Assembly: GCF_004785955.1 (NCBI RefSeq)
Contig: NZ_SJER01000001.1
Location: 1,364,001 to 1,428,000, forward strand
From: Halostella litorea
GTDB taxonomy: Archaea; Halobacteriota; Halobacteria; Halobacteriales; Natronoarchaeaceae
DNA length: 64,000 bases
Reading direction: 5' to 3'
How positions within the stretch are numbered: position 1 is the stretch's first letter; each line of letters starts with the position of its first letter. Shown in pieces: positions 1 to 8,433 of the stretch. Below the pieces are notes generated by a model, which did not search any database, was not told where the DNA came from, and saw only the letters and a list, made by a program, of their open reading frames with translations. The translations under genes were made by a program, and so were the position numbers.

Positions 1-108
1 CAGTGGCGGTTCGAACTGGGGGCTGATATCTACGCCTCCCCCGTCGTGACCAGCGATACGGTGTACGTGGGCGGGACGGACCACTACGTGTACGCGCTCC
101 CGCGGTGA
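1..108 (+). CDS. PQQ-like beta-propeller repeat protein, C-terminal end (partial)
   Basis: An open frame runs from the window edge to a TGA at 106-108 and gives the last 35 residues of a protein. They contain one repeat blade of the PQQ/quinoprotein type: a short strand, then SPVV, then VYVG followed by VYAL. That pattern is typical of haloarchaeal outer-surface PQQ-repeat propellers, which act as protein-binding or redox scaffolds. The N-terminal part lies outside the window, so a signal peptide or cofactor site cannot be judged and no specific role is claimed. It is not clearly linked to the convergent regulator gene that follows after about 155 bases. Confidence 0.7.
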   Translation, partial: QWRFELGADIYASPVVTSDTVYVGGTDHYVYALPR

Positions 109-263
109 TGGCTCGGCCGTTCCGACCGGACGCGGGGCCACGTCCCCAGCCGTCCCGATCCCGGCCGTCACGACAGCGTGACAGCCAGCGACGAATCGCG
201 ACGCTACACTTGTAGCGTGGTCTCAGTGGCTGCCGTCGGACGACGCCGCGGCGTCGGGACCGC

Positions 264-2225
264 TCACCGCCCGTCGGGGTCAAGCAGTTCCGTCAGGATC
301 CGCGACACCCCCTTCCGGAGGTGGGCGTGGACGGTCGGCCGGGCGAGTTCGAACGCCTCCGCCACCTCCTCGGCGGTGCTCTCGCGCGGCCAGTCGAAGT
401 AGCCCGCCTGGTAGGCGGCTTCGAGCACCTCCCGCTGACGGGGGGTCAGTTCGTCGAGGATGCCGTCGGGGCCCGCGATCGTCGCCGGCTCGGGGTCCCG
501 CTCGCGGGTCGCCAGCAGGTCCGCGCCGGGGAACTCCTCGACGATGTGGTCGACGATGTGCGAGATGTCGGCGTCGACCGGGGCCTCGACGACGAACCGC
601 GCGCCGTCCGGCCCCACGCTGGCCTCCCGAAGGGTCGCCCCCGCGGCGGTGACGGCGTCGAGCAGCGACGGGGACGGGACGACGACCTCCAGACGACCCG
701 ACGCGGAGCCGTCGGTGATCACTCGCGTGCGTTCGACCGCCGTCGCCGCCCGGATCGCGTCCGCGGCGGCGTCCGGCCCCACCCCCTCGACCGACAGGTA
801 GAGCACCCACCCCTCGCTCCCCGGAACGGACCCTTCGAGCGAGATGGTCCCGTCGACGTCGGCCCCGAGAAACAGGGGGAGCGGCTCCCCGCGCGTCGCC
901 TCGAACTCGAGTTCGACGACGGAGGTGCCAAACACCAGCTTCTGCGTCCGGGCGGCGTGCAACACGGTCCCGAGCAGGTGGCCGAGCACCGACAGCGCGG
1001 TCCGTTCCCGGCTGGTGAACGCGTTCGACCGCCCGGTGCCGAGCACGAGACAGCCGTAGACCACGTCGCCGTGGTCCAGCGGGACGGCGGCGACCGACTC
1101 GATCCCCTCTCCCCCCGCGGTGCCCAACCACTGCCGGGTCGAGGGATCCCGGTGGATCGACACCTCGGGGTCGTCCGCGTTCACCGCCCGGCGGATCGTT
1201 TCGTGCACGTCGCAGTCGGCCGTCCCGTCCGTCCGTATCCGCTCGCGGTCCCCCTCGAACCCCTCGGAGGCGACGCGGGTGAGGCGGCCGGTCCCCCGCT
1301 CGCGCTGGCCGACCCAGGCACAGGAGTAGAACTCCGACGCCACTGCCTGCTCGCAGAGCGCCTGCATGATCGGCCCCTTGTTCCCCGTTTGGATCACCTC
1401 CTGCGTGGTCTCGAACAGGAGGGCGTTGATCCGGTTCAGCGCCGCCAGTTCGTCGCGCTGGCGGCGTATCTTCCCTTCCCGCTCCAGCCGGTCGGAGATG
1501 TCGCGCGCGATGCCGCACCTGAACGACCGGCCCGTCTCGGGGTCCTCGAACGACGTCCCGCTGAACTCGTGGGGGATGCGCTCGCCGTCGGCCGTGAGGA
1601 TGTCGACCCTGACGCGCCGGTCGTCTAAGCTCTCGATCGCCTGCAACAGCCCGGGGACGTACTCGTGTTGGTCCTCCGGGATGAACTCCCTTGGACTCAT
1701 CTCGCCGATCTCCTCGTAGCTGTACCCCGTCGTCTCGGCGAGGTGCTCGTTCCAGAACCAGAAGCGGCCGTCGTCGCCGATGACGTAGACGACGTCGTCG
1801 ACGGTGCTCAGGACGGACCGCAGCAACCGGGGCGACTCCCCCAGCAGCAGCGACTCCGGACTCGCCCACTCCGTCCCCCCGCGCGACCCGCTTTCGGTGA
1901 GCGACCAGACGACGGTCCCGTCCTCGTCCGGGACCGAGAGGGTCAGTTCGACGCGGTCGCCGTCCGTCCCGCCCACCCACACGTCCCCCTGCCAGCGCCC
2001 GTCGGCCCGGGCGGCGTCGAGCGCGGCCCGGACCTTCTCGATCCGCCGCGGTTCGAACCCCACCTCCCACGGGTACCCCTGCAGGTCCTCCCGCGCCGTC
2101 CCGACTATCTCCGCGAACTGCGGGGTGACGTACACCAGGTCCCCGTCCCGCTGGACCGCGACGCCGCCGGGCATCGACCGGGCTAACTCCCGCCAATCGA
2201 CCGATATTTCGTCTCTCCCGGCCAT
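264..2225 (-). CDS. PAS/PAS/GAF sensor with bacterio-opsin-activator type HTH
   Basis: A 653-residue soluble regulator. The N-terminus (about 15-100) and residues about 130-255 read as PAS folds; the second ends with the GIARDISDR signature of a PAS/PAC domain. Residues about 275-425 are GAF-like, about 430-585 match the domain that precedes the HTH in Bat proteins, and the C-terminus starting LTPRQREVLEAAY is a HTH_10 DNA-binding domain. Haloarchaeal relatives (Bat) sense light, oxygen or redox state and activate target promoters; the ligand here is unknown. There is no kinase domain, so it is a one-component regulator. A TATA-like element at 2250-2260 lies 26-35 bases before the ATG, which suggests a leaderless mRNA. 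It is divergent from the oxidase cluster, a possible target. Confidence 0.85.
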   Translation of the reverse strand: MAGRDEISVDWRELARSMPGGVAVQRDGDLVYVTPQFAEIVGTAREDLQGYPWEVGFEPRRIEKVRAALDAARADGRWQGDVWVGGTDGDRVELTLSVPDEDGTVVWSLTESGSRGGTEWASPESLLLGESPRLLRSVLSTVDDVVYVIGDDGRFWFWNEHLAETTGYSYEEIGEMSPREFIPEDQHEYVPGLLQAIESLDDRRVRVDILTADGERIPHEFSGTSFEDPETGRSFRCGIARDISDRLEREGKIRRQRDELAALNRINALLFETTQEVIQTGNKGPIMQALCEQAVASEFYSCAWVGQRERGTGRLTRVASEGFEGDRERIRTDGTADCDVHETIRRAVNADDPEVSIHRDPSTRQWLGTAGGEGIESVAAVPLDHGDVVYGCLVLGTGRSNAFTSRERTALSVLGHLLGTVLHAARTQKLVFGTSVVELEFEATRGEPLPLFLGADVDGTISLEGSVPGSEGWVLYLSVEGVGPDAAADAIRAATAVERTRVITDGSASGRLEVVVPSPSLLDAVTAAGATLREASVGPDGARFVVEAPVDADISHIVDHIVEEFPGADLLATRERDPEPATIAGPDGILDELTPRQREVLEAAYQAGYFDWPRESTAEEVAEAFELARPTVHAHLRKGVSRILTELLDPDGR

Positions 2226-2249
2226 TACCGGTAAACATGATGGGATATC

Positions 2250-2260
2250 AATAAATTTAT
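2250..2260 (-). promoter_or_regulatory. TATA element of the PAS/GAF/HTH regulator gene
   Basis: The AT-rich block ATAAATTTAT stands out in GC-rich surroundings, about 26-35 bases before the start codon at 2225. The spacing is that of a leaderless haloarchaeal transcript. Confidence 0.6.
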
Positions 2261-2283
2261 CGTCTGGGGCCCTCGGGTCGACG

Positions 2284-2289
2284 TTTATT
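2284..2289 (+). promoter_or_regulatory. TATA element of the oxidase operon
   Basis: TTTATT lies 24-29 bases before an ATG at 2313 and about 90 bases before the likely oxidase start at 2375. The implied transcription start is therefore at or near 2313, so the operon would have a leader of about 62 nt carrying a short reading frame. Confidence 0.5.
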
Positions 2290-2312
2290 GGCTTGGCCGT
2301 GGTCCCGCGAGC

Positions 2313-2378
2313 ATGCCACGCACGGTCGACACGGGGCCACGGACCGGCGGGTCGCCGGCGACGGTGGTCCGCCGATGA
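2313..2378 (+). CDS. Short upstream reading frame (21 aa) overlapping the oxidase start
   Basis: A 21-codon frame starts with the ATG placed where the TATA element predicts the 5' end of the mRNA. Its stop overlaps the oxidase start codon in an ATGA arrangement (ATG at 2375, TGA at 2376-2378). The peptide is basic and low-complexity, with no recognisable fold. It may be a coupling device that delivers ribosomes to the oxidase start rather than a functional peptide, or it may be chance in GC-rich DNA. Confidence 0.3.
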   Translation: MPRTVDTGPRTGGSPATVVRR

Positions 2379-4711
2379 ACCGCGTCGTCGCCGAGGCCGG
2401 CGCGCTCGCCGCGCTGGCGGTCCTCCTGTCGCTGTTCGTCCTCTACGCCCGCCGGTGCGGGGACCGCCCCCGGGCCGACGGCGGGTACGGGCGGCGCTCG
2501 CCCCTCGACCGGTCGTTCCTCCGCGAGCAGTTCCTGCGCTGGACGACGACGACCGACCACCGCGACATCGGCCTGCTGTACATCCTCTTTGGCACCGTCG
2601 CCGCGCTGTGGGGCGGCGTCGACGGGATGATGATCCGGTTGGAACTGCTGACGCCGGCGGCGACCGTCTGGACCGAGCAGACGTACAACGCCCTGTTTAC
2701 CACCCACGGGCTGACGATGCTGATCTTCTTCGTCCTCCCCGTGTTCTTCGGGGTCGGCAACTACGTCCTCCCGCTCCTGCTGGACGCCGACGACATGGCG
2801 TTCCCGCGGCTCAACGCCGTCGGGTTCTGGCTGTTGCCCCCCGCGCTGTTGCTCGCCCGCTTCGGGCTGGTCGCCCAGGTCGCCGCACAGACCCTCGGCG
2901 CGGTGTCGCCCGGCCCGCTCGCGTCGCTGTTCGCCGTGATGGAGGAGCCGGGGATCGGGTGGACGCTGTACACGCCGCTGTCGGTGACACAGGAGAACCC
3001 GCAGATCGACTTCCTCCTGCTCGGCCTCCACCTCTCGGGGATCGCCACGACGATCGGCGCGCTCAACTTCGTGGTAACCATCGTCTACGAGCGCGGCGAG
3101 GACATGGACTGGTCGAACCTCGACATCCTCTCGTGGAACCTGCTGACGACGAGCGGGCTGGCGCTGTTCGCGTTCCCGCTCCTGGGGAGCGCGCTCGTCA
3201 TGCTCCTGCTCGACCGCAACTTCGGTACCACGTTCTACGCCGTCGAGGGGGGCGGCCCGATCCTCTGGCAGCACCTGTTCTGGTTCTGGGGCCACCCGGA
3301 GGTGTACATCATCTTCCTGCCGGCGGCGGGGCTGATGAGCTTCCTGCTCCCGAAGTTCGTCGGGCGGAGCCTCTTTGGCTTCCGCTACATCGTCTACTCG
3401 ACGCTCGCCATCGGCGTGCTCTCCTTTGGCGTCTGGGCCCACCACATGTTCGTCACAAGCCTCGACCCGCGGCTGAAGGCCTCGTTCATGGGCATCTCCG
3501 TCGCCATCGCCGTCCCCAGCGCCATCAAGACGTTCAACTGGATCACGACCATCTGGGACGGCGAGGTGCGCCTCGTCGCGCCGATGCTGCTCTGTCTCGG
3601 CTCGATCGGTACGTTCGTCGTCGGCGGCGTCACCGGCGTGTTCCTCGCGGCCATCCCGGTCGACGTGCTCTACCACGGCACCTACTACGTCGTCGGCCAC
3701 TTCCACATGATCGTGATGGGCATCATCCCGATGATGATGCTCGCGGCGTCGTACTACTGGTACCCGCTCATCACCGGGCGGCTGTACGACCGGCGGCTGG
3801 CGCGGTTCCAGGCCGGCCTCTTCGTCGTCGGCTCGGTCGTCACGTTCGGCTCCCTGATCGCGCTCGGGTTCGGGGAGCTACCCCGCCGGTACGCGAACTA
3901 CCCCGCCGAGTTCGCGCCGCTCCAGCGCGTCGCCTCCGTCGGCGCGTTCGTCATCGGGGTCGCGGTGTTGCTGTGGCTGTACAACATGGTGTGGTCGTAC
4001 TGGAACGGCCGCCCAGTCGAGGACGCCGACGTGTGGGACCTGAAGCGGACGAACCAGTTCACCCGCGAGTGGGCGTGGTTCGAGGACCGGCTGGAGCGCC
4101 GGTACGCCATCGAGCCGACGGAGCCGGACCCCGAGACGGTGCGGCCCTCCAGCACCGACGACCCCTCGGTCGGCAGCCCGAACGTGCTCCGGGACCCGCG
4201 CGGGCTGGTCCGCTCGATCCTCTCCGATACGCTGTACGGCGCGCTCGGCGGCCTGATCGGGACGCTCGCGATGACGGGCGTGCTCTTTACCGGCGCGCTG
4301 GTCGGCGTGTTCGACATCATCGGGTTCGTCGAACTGTCCGAACTGGTGGGCCTGGGTGAGAGCATCGCGCTCGGCTACGCCGTGTTCCTGCTCGGCGGGA
4401 TGACGACGTGGGCGATCCTCTTCCGGGCGCTCGCGGAGTACCTCCCCGGCCGCCTGCTGGTCGTGACCGGCCTCTCCTACGCCTCCATCATGTCGCTTGG
4501 CTTCGCCGTCGCCTTCTACACCGGCCAGTCCGGGCTGGCGCTGGTCGGCTACCTCGCGTTCGTCCTCGTCGCCCACTGGCTGTACGGCCTCGGCCTCGCC
4601 GGGACGCTCCGCTACGCCGAGTACCGCCGGAACGTGGGCGAGGGCGGGCCGCCGCCGGGCGGTTCGGAGCCGCCGGACCGCGGGTCCGGGCCGGGAGGGG
4701 GTGACCGCTGA
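2375..4711 (+). CDS. coxA: Haem-copper oxidase subunit I with C-terminal membrane extension
   Basis: A 778-residue subunit I of terminal oxidase, which reduces O2 and pumps protons at the membrane. The low-spin haem His is in TTHGLTM, the CuB/His-Tyr centre is HPEVY at His307 with a second CuB pair in AHHMF, and the high-spin/low-spin haem pair is in VGHFHM. The HPEVY motif places it in the A family. The oxidase core ends near residue 590; the remaining about 190 residues add roughly four hydrophobic segments resembling the DUF6789-type extension of some haloarchaeal oxidases. ATG 2375 was chosen over the in-frame ATG at 2288 because the TATA element at 2284-2289 excludes the earlier one. Its stop overlaps the next start (TGATG). 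No CuA subunit II is encoded nearby. Confidence 0.93.
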   Translation: MNRVVAEAGALAALAVLLSLFVLYARRCGDRPRADGGYGRRSPLDRSFLREQFLRWTTTTDHRDIGLLYILFGTVAALWGGVDGMMIRLELLTPAATVWTEQTYNALFTTHGLTMLIFFVLPVFFGVGNYVLPLLLDADDMAFPRLNAVGFWLLPPALLLARFGLVAQVAAQTLGAVSPGPLASLFAVMEEPGIGWTLYTPLSVTQENPQIDFLLLGLHLSGIATTIGALNFVVTIVYERGEDMDWSNLDILSWNLLTTSGLALFAFPLLGSALVMLLLDRNFGTTFYAVEGGGPILWQHLFWFWGHPEVYIIFLPAAGLMSFLLPKFVGRSLFGFRYIVYSTLAIGVLSFGVWAHHMFVTSLDPRLKASFMGISVAIAVPSAIKTFNWITTIWDGEVRLVAPMLLCLGSIGTFVVGGVTGVFLAAIPVDVLYHGTYYVVGHFHMIVMGIIPMMMLAASYYWYPLITGRLYDRRLARFQAGLFVVGSVVTFGSLIALGFGELPRRYANYPAEFAPLQRVASVGAFVIGVAVLLWLYNMVWSYWNGRPVEDADVWDLKRTNQFTREWAWFEDRLERRYAIEPTEPDPETVRPSSTDDPSVGSPNVLRDPRGLVRSILSDTLYGALGGLIGTLAMTGVLFTGALVGVFDIIGFVELSELVGLGESIALGYAVFLLGGMTTWAILFRALAEYLPGRLLVVTGLSYASIMSLGFAVAFYTGQSGLALVGYLAFVLVAHWLYGLGLAGTLRYAEYRRNVGEGGPPPGGSEPPDRGSGPGGGDR

Positions 4712-5223
4712 TGGTCCGCGACGCCTTGCTCACCTACGGCGTGCCGTTCGTCGGGACCGTGTTGCTCGCGGCCGGCATCGGCGCGGCGGTGCTCGGCGGC
4801 TACGGCGCGGTGCAGGGCGAGGCCGGCCTCTGTGGCACGCCGCTCGTCGGCGTCGAGTCGCCCGAGGAGACTGAGCGCCTGCTCTCGGGGTACGGGGCCG
4901 GCGGCCCGACGCTCCAGCGAGTCGCCTTCGAGAACCTCTCCGCCGCCGAACGCGAAGCGTTCGAGGAGGCGCTCGACGCGCCCGACGGCGAGGGGAGCGT
5001 CGACGGCGCGTTCCCCAACCGCGGGGCGTTCGCCGACGGCGTGCTCGTCGACTACGGGGGCGAGACGTACTACGCGACGCTGCGCTCGGACAAGGCGTGT
5101 ACGTCCGTCGACCCGCTCCTGCTCCCGCTGGGGCTGGCGGCGATGGCGTTCGGCGCGCTCGGCGTGCTGACGCCGCCGCTGTACCGGCGGTACGCCGCGT
5201 TCGAGCGGCGGCAGGCGGAGTGA
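4711..5223 (+). CDS. Small membrane protein co-transcribed with oxidase subunit I
   Basis: A 170-residue protein whose ATG shares a base with the preceding stop (TGATG), so it is translationally coupled to the oxidase subunit. It has an N-terminal hydrophobic helix (about 8-35), a roughly 95-residue polar and acidic external region, a second helix (about 133-155), and a basic tail YRRYAAFERRQAE on the cytoplasmic side. Two cysteines (in LCGTPL and KACTS) could form a disulfide. It lacks the CxxxCxxxH and Met ligands of a CuA subunit II, so it is not subunit II. I infer an accessory or assembly role from position alone; the family is not recognised with certainty. Confidence 0.75.
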   Translation: MVRDALLTYGVPFVGTVLLAAGIGAAVLGGYGAVQGEAGLCGTPLVGVESPEETERLLSGYGAGGPTLQRVAFENLSAAEREAFEEALDAPDGEGSVDGAFPNRGAFADGVLVDYGGETYYATLRSDKACTSVDPLLLPLGLAAMAFGALGVLTPPLYRRYAAFERRQAE

Positions 5224-5257
5224 GCGCCGGCCGCGGTCCGCGCCGTCCCCTCCGCCG

Positions 5258-6091
5258 CTACAGCGACACCGTCGCCCCGACGTACAGCACCGCGACCAGG
5301 AAGAGCCAGACGGCGTCGACGAAGTGCCAGTACAGCGACGCCGCGGCGACCCCGGTGTCCCGCTCCGGCCCGTAGCGCCCGCGAACCCCCCGGAACAGCA
5401 CGACCGACAGCAGGACGACGCCAAGCGCCACGTGCAGGCCGTGCAGCCCCGTCAGCCCGTAGAACGCGCTCCAGTAGACGCCCGAGGAGAGCGCGAAGCC
5501 CTCTGCGACGACGAACTCGTAGTACTCGTAGGCCTGCCCGACGAGGAAGACCGCCCCCAGCAGCACCGTCGCGCCGAGCAGGGCGAGAAAGCGCCGCCCC
5601 CGGTCGCGTTCGAGCGAGGCGTGCGCGTAGTGGAGCGTGACGCTCGAAAGGAGGAGGATCGCGGTGTTTGCCAGCACGAGCGAGCCGACGAGGTCGGGCA
5701 ACTCCGAGGGCGGCCACGTCCCGACGCGGACGAAGAAGTAGTAGACGAACCCCGCCCCGAACGTGCCGACGTCCGTCCCGAGGAACAGCGCCATCGTGGC
5801 GCGGTACGTCTCCCGGCCCTTCCCGCCCGGGAGCGCGTACGCCTCGACGACCCAGCCCGCGAGGCCGGCGACGACGCCGACGGCCCCGAGCGCGGCGAGG
5901 CCGCCGCCGATCCACGTCGGCGCAACCCCCGCTGCATCGAGGAGGAAATACAGCGCCAGCCCGGCGTACAGCGCGCCCGCGCCGGCCGCCGCGAGGATCG
6001 GCCACCGACTCCGGTGTTCGTGGCCCTCATCGCCGTGGTCGGCGGCGTCGCTCCCGGGCGTCTCGCCGCGTCCAGCGGCCCGTTCGACCAT
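5258..6091 (-). CDS. coxC: Cytochrome c oxidase subunit III
   Basis: A 277-residue polytopic membrane protein. It has a His/Asp/Glu-rich N-terminal stretch followed by two helices, then the five-helix core that is typical of COX3. GLTGLHGLHVALG and the last segment with LYWHFVDAVWLFLVAVLYV are family hallmarks. Subunit III stabilises subunit I and the oxygen pathway. ATG 6091 (MVERAAGRG) is preferred to ATG 6118 because the extra nine residues are unlike the family N-terminus. It is convergent with the subunit I operon, with only 34 bases between the stops, so the two halves of the oxidase are transcribed toward each other. Confidence 0.9.
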   Translation of the reverse strand: MVERAAGRGETPGSDAADHGDEGHEHRSRWPILAAAGAGALYAGLALYFLLDAAGVAPTWIGGGLAALGAVGVVAGLAGWVVEAYALPGGKGRETYRATMALFLGTDVGTFGAGFVYYFFVRVGTWPPSELPDLVGSLVLANTAILLLSSVTLHYAHASLERDRGRRFLALLGATVLLGAVFLVGQAYEYYEFVVAEGFALSSGVYWSAFYGLTGLHGLHVALGVVLLSVVLFRGVRGRYGPERDTGVAAASLYWHFVDAVWLFLVAVLYVGATVSL

Positions 6092-6151
6092 CGCTAGCCG
6101 TACGGCGGAGACCGGCAAAAAGGCGGGGCGTCGGTCCGGCCGGCGTCGTCC

Positions 6152-6574
6152 TCACTCGCCGCACTCGTAGCCGACGGCGATCCACGGGTTGTACGAGCCG
6201 TCGGCCTCGACGGTCGGCCCGAACGCGAAGCAGTCGCGGGTCTCTTGAGTGTAGCTGTGCTCGTGGGCCTCGCCGCCGTCGACGACCACCTCGATGTCGA
6301 GCGCTCCCGGGGCGTCGCCCCAGGGGCCCTCGACGCTGTCCTCCGTCCAGCTTCGCTCCGCGGCCCCGTCGAGTTCGTGGCTCGACTCGTGGACGCGCTC
6401 GCCGTCCCGGCTGACGGTCAGCTCGAACCGGTGTGGTTCGTCGTGGAAGTTCCGCGGGACGAGGGCGGTGACGAGCGGCGCGCGCGGCTCGGGGTCGTCG
6501 CCCGATAGACAGCCGGAAAGCGCGCCGACGGCGATGCCAGCGGTCGCGAGGACCCGGCGGCGGGAGGGAGGCAT
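6152..6574 (-). CDS. Small Tat-type lipoprotein
   Basis: A 140-residue predicted lipoprotein. The N-terminus has a twin-arginine stretch (SRRRVLATAG), a short hydrophobic segment and a lipobox-like LSGC, as in haloarchaeal Tat-exported lipoproteins. The mature part is acidic, with a beta-rich pattern and two cysteines (RDCFAF and YECGE), and may form one small beta-sandwich. ATG 6574 is chosen because it puts the RR motif near the N-terminus. It lies 60 bases upstream of coxC in the same direction, so an operon with oxidase subunit III is possible. No function is known. Confidence 0.75.
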   Translation of the reverse strand: MPPSRRRVLATAGIAVGALSGCLSGDDPEPRAPLVTALVPRNFHDEPHRFELTVSRDGERVHESSHELDGAAERSWTEDSVEGPWGDAPGALDIEVVVDGGEAHEHSYTQETRDCFAFGPTVEADGSYNPWIAVGYECGE

Positions 6575-6986
6575 GGGACGACTGGAACCAGTCGCGGCGG
6601 GCACATCAATCCGACGCTCGGGCGCTCGGTTCCGGGGACAGGGCGGTGCTTCGAACCGGTGGGTTTATGGGACCCGACGAAATGCATCCGGTCGAACCGT
6701 TCTATGACCCGTCGGCTCCCGTGCCGTCCGGTGTTCGATCCCCTCTCGCCCCCCGCCGCGCGGCGGGCCCGATAGCCGCAGCACTCGGGTTCGCGCCGCC
6801 TCGCTACGTCCTGTAGCCGCAGTCCACCCATCGAACACGCACGCACATGCCGACATCCGCCGAGCCGCAGGGGGCCCCCCGCGGCTCGTCCGACGACGAC
6901 GAATCGCTCCGTAACTATCAGCCGCATCGCTCCCGGCAGCGACGGCCCCGCCACGACCGACCGGCGGCGCGCGGGGGTGGTCCCCG
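6575..6986. other. Gap between lipoprotein and MFS gene; only short reading frames
   Basis: No confident gene in about 410 bases. A TATA-like GTTTATGGG at 6662-6670 points rightward toward short frames starting at 6682 (44 codons) and 6703 (23 codons); both are arginine- and proline-rich and look like chance. A 47-codon frame at 6847-6990 ends in an ATGA overlap with the MFS start and is listed separately. Confidence 0.4.
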
Positions 6987-6990
6987 ATGA
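6847..6990 (+). CDS. Short upstream reading frame (47 aa) overlapping the MFS start
   Basis: ATG 6847 opens 47 codons whose TGA (6988-6990) overlaps the ATG of the exporter at 6987. The peptide is hydrophilic and Arg/Asp-rich with no recognisable domain. The ATGA overlap repeats the arrangement before the oxidase gene. It could be a coupling frame or chance. Confidence 0.2.
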   Translation: MPTSAEPQGAPRGSSDDDESLRNYQPHRSRQRRPRHDRPAARGGGPR

Positions 6991-8318
6991 CCGTCTCGGA
7001 GAGGGCCGAGACGCCCGACGCCGACGCGAGCCCCGAGGAGCCGTCGCTGTGGCGGAACCGCGACTTCCTGCGGTTTCTCGCCGGCCAGTTCGTGACCAAC
7101 GCCGGCGACAGCCTCTACACCGTCGCCGTCCTGTGGCTCGTCTTCGAACTCAGCGGCTCGACGTTCCTGACGGGGATCGCCAACGCCGTCCTGTTGCTCC
7201 CGTGGCTGCTGCAGATACTCGCCGGGCCGATAGTCGACCGGCTGCCGCTCAGGCCCGTACTCGTCGGGTCGCAGGTCGTTCAGGGCGTCGCGGTCCTCGT
7301 CCTCCCGCTCGCCGCGGCGACGGGCAACCTGAGCGTCGGCGTCATCTTCGCGGTGATCCCGGTCCTGATGCTCGCGACGCTCCCGATGGCCCCGATGGAG
7401 GCGACGCTGGTCCCGCGGATCGTCCCCGAAACGCGCCTCTCGCGGGCCAACTCCGCGCTCGCCACCGTCACGCTCGGGCTGGACATGATCTTCGACGCGC
7501 TGGGCGGCGCGTTCATCGCCGTCTTCGGCGCGACGACGCTGTTCCTGCTCGACTCGGCCACGTTCGGCGTCGCCGCGCTGCTGTTCGCCGGCATCGCCGT
7601 GTCGGGGGGCGACGGCGCGGCGGGGAGCGGGGGGACGGCCGACGAGGACGGCGGCGAGTCGCTCCGCGCCGCGGTCGACTCGTACGTCGACGACCTCCGG
7701 GCGGGCGTCGAGACGCTCCGCGGGAGCGCCTTCGTCGACCTGGTCGCCATGACCGCCGTGGCCAACCTCGCGACCGGCGTGACGCTTGCGATCCTGCCCG
7801 CGTTCGGCGACGCGCTCGGCGGCCCCGCCCTCTACGGCCTCATGCTCGGCGCACTCGGCATCGGGCGGCTGGTCGGGTCGCTCGTCGCGCCCGCGCTGGA
7901 GGGGCTCGCCTACGGCCGGCTGAAGCCGGTCATGCACACGCTGGGGGCGTGTTGCTGGCTCGGCTCCGCGTACGCCCCGTCGCCCGCCTTCACCGTCGTC
8001 CTGTTCGGGCTCGCGTGGGTGCCGGCGGGGGCCGACGGCGTGCTCACGCAGACGCTCAACCAGACCGTGTTCCCCGTCGACCGCCTCGGCCGCGTCTCGG
8101 CGGTCAAGGGGACCGCGTCGGGCGCGACGCTGCCGCTCGGTTCGCTCGCCGGCGGCGTCGTCGCCGAACTGCTCGGGACGACGACCACGATGGCCCTGGC
8201 CGCCTTCGGCTTCGGGTTCACGGGGCTTTACTTCCTCGTGTCCCCGCGGCTCCGGCGGCTTCCGGCGGTCGCCGACGCCGACGCGGCGGCGTTCGGCGTG
8301 ACGGTTCCCGAGGACTAG
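6987..8318 (+). CDS. MFS exporter (EntS/MFS_3-like)
   Basis: A 443-residue major facilitator. After a short acidic N-terminus, LWRNRDFLRFLAGQFVTNAGDSLY is the typical first-helix entry of MFS_3 drug/siderophore exporters. There are about twelve hydrophobic segments with an acidic central loop (about 205-235), and the RLPLRPVL loop fits the MFS motif A position. The substrate is unknown. The protein at 49235-50539 is a paralogue sharing the same entry motif and the central acidic loop. The gene stands alone; a weak upstream frame overlaps its start. Confidence 0.85.
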   Translation: MTVSERAETPDADASPEEPSLWRNRDFLRFLAGQFVTNAGDSLYTVAVLWLVFELSGSTFLTGIANAVLLLPWLLQILAGPIVDRLPLRPVLVGSQVVQGVAVLVLPLAAATGNLSVGVIFAVIPVLMLATLPMAPMEATLVPRIVPETRLSRANSALATVTLGLDMIFDALGGAFIAVFGATTLFLLDSATFGVAALLFAGIAVSGGDGAAGSGGTADEDGGESLRAAVDSYVDDLRAGVETLRGSAFVDLVAMTAVANLATGVTLAILPAFGDALGGPALYGLMLGALGIGRLVGSLVAPALEGLAYGRLKPVMHTLGACCWLGSAYAPSPAFTVVLFGLAWVPAGADGVLTQTLNQTVFPVDRLGRVSAVKGTASGATLPLGSLAGGVVAELLGTTTTMALAAFGFGFTGLYFLVSPRLRRLPAVADADAAAFGVTVPED

Positions 8319-8433
8319 ACGGAGTAACGGCCCGTCGGATCCCTTCCCCGTCGACCGGTGACACGAATCGCAAAGAAAACGAGTTATGAGTCTGCGGGCC
8401 AGTCCTCAGCACAGCGACCCTTCGCAGGTAACA

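Noticed and set aside
2050-2062. GGTTCGAACC-type sequence resembling a tRNA T-arm
   Set aside because: It lies inside the regulator coding frame and no cloverleaf surrounds it; no tRNA gene was seen in the window.
280-2238. 652-codon open frame overlapping the PAS/GAF regulator on the same strand
   Set aside because: It is Arg/Gly/Pro-rich with no domain and is a high-GC shadow of the regulator frame.
1804-4359. 851-codon open frame over the oxidase gene
   Set aside because: Arg/Pro-rich shadow of the oxidase subunit I frame; no family motifs.
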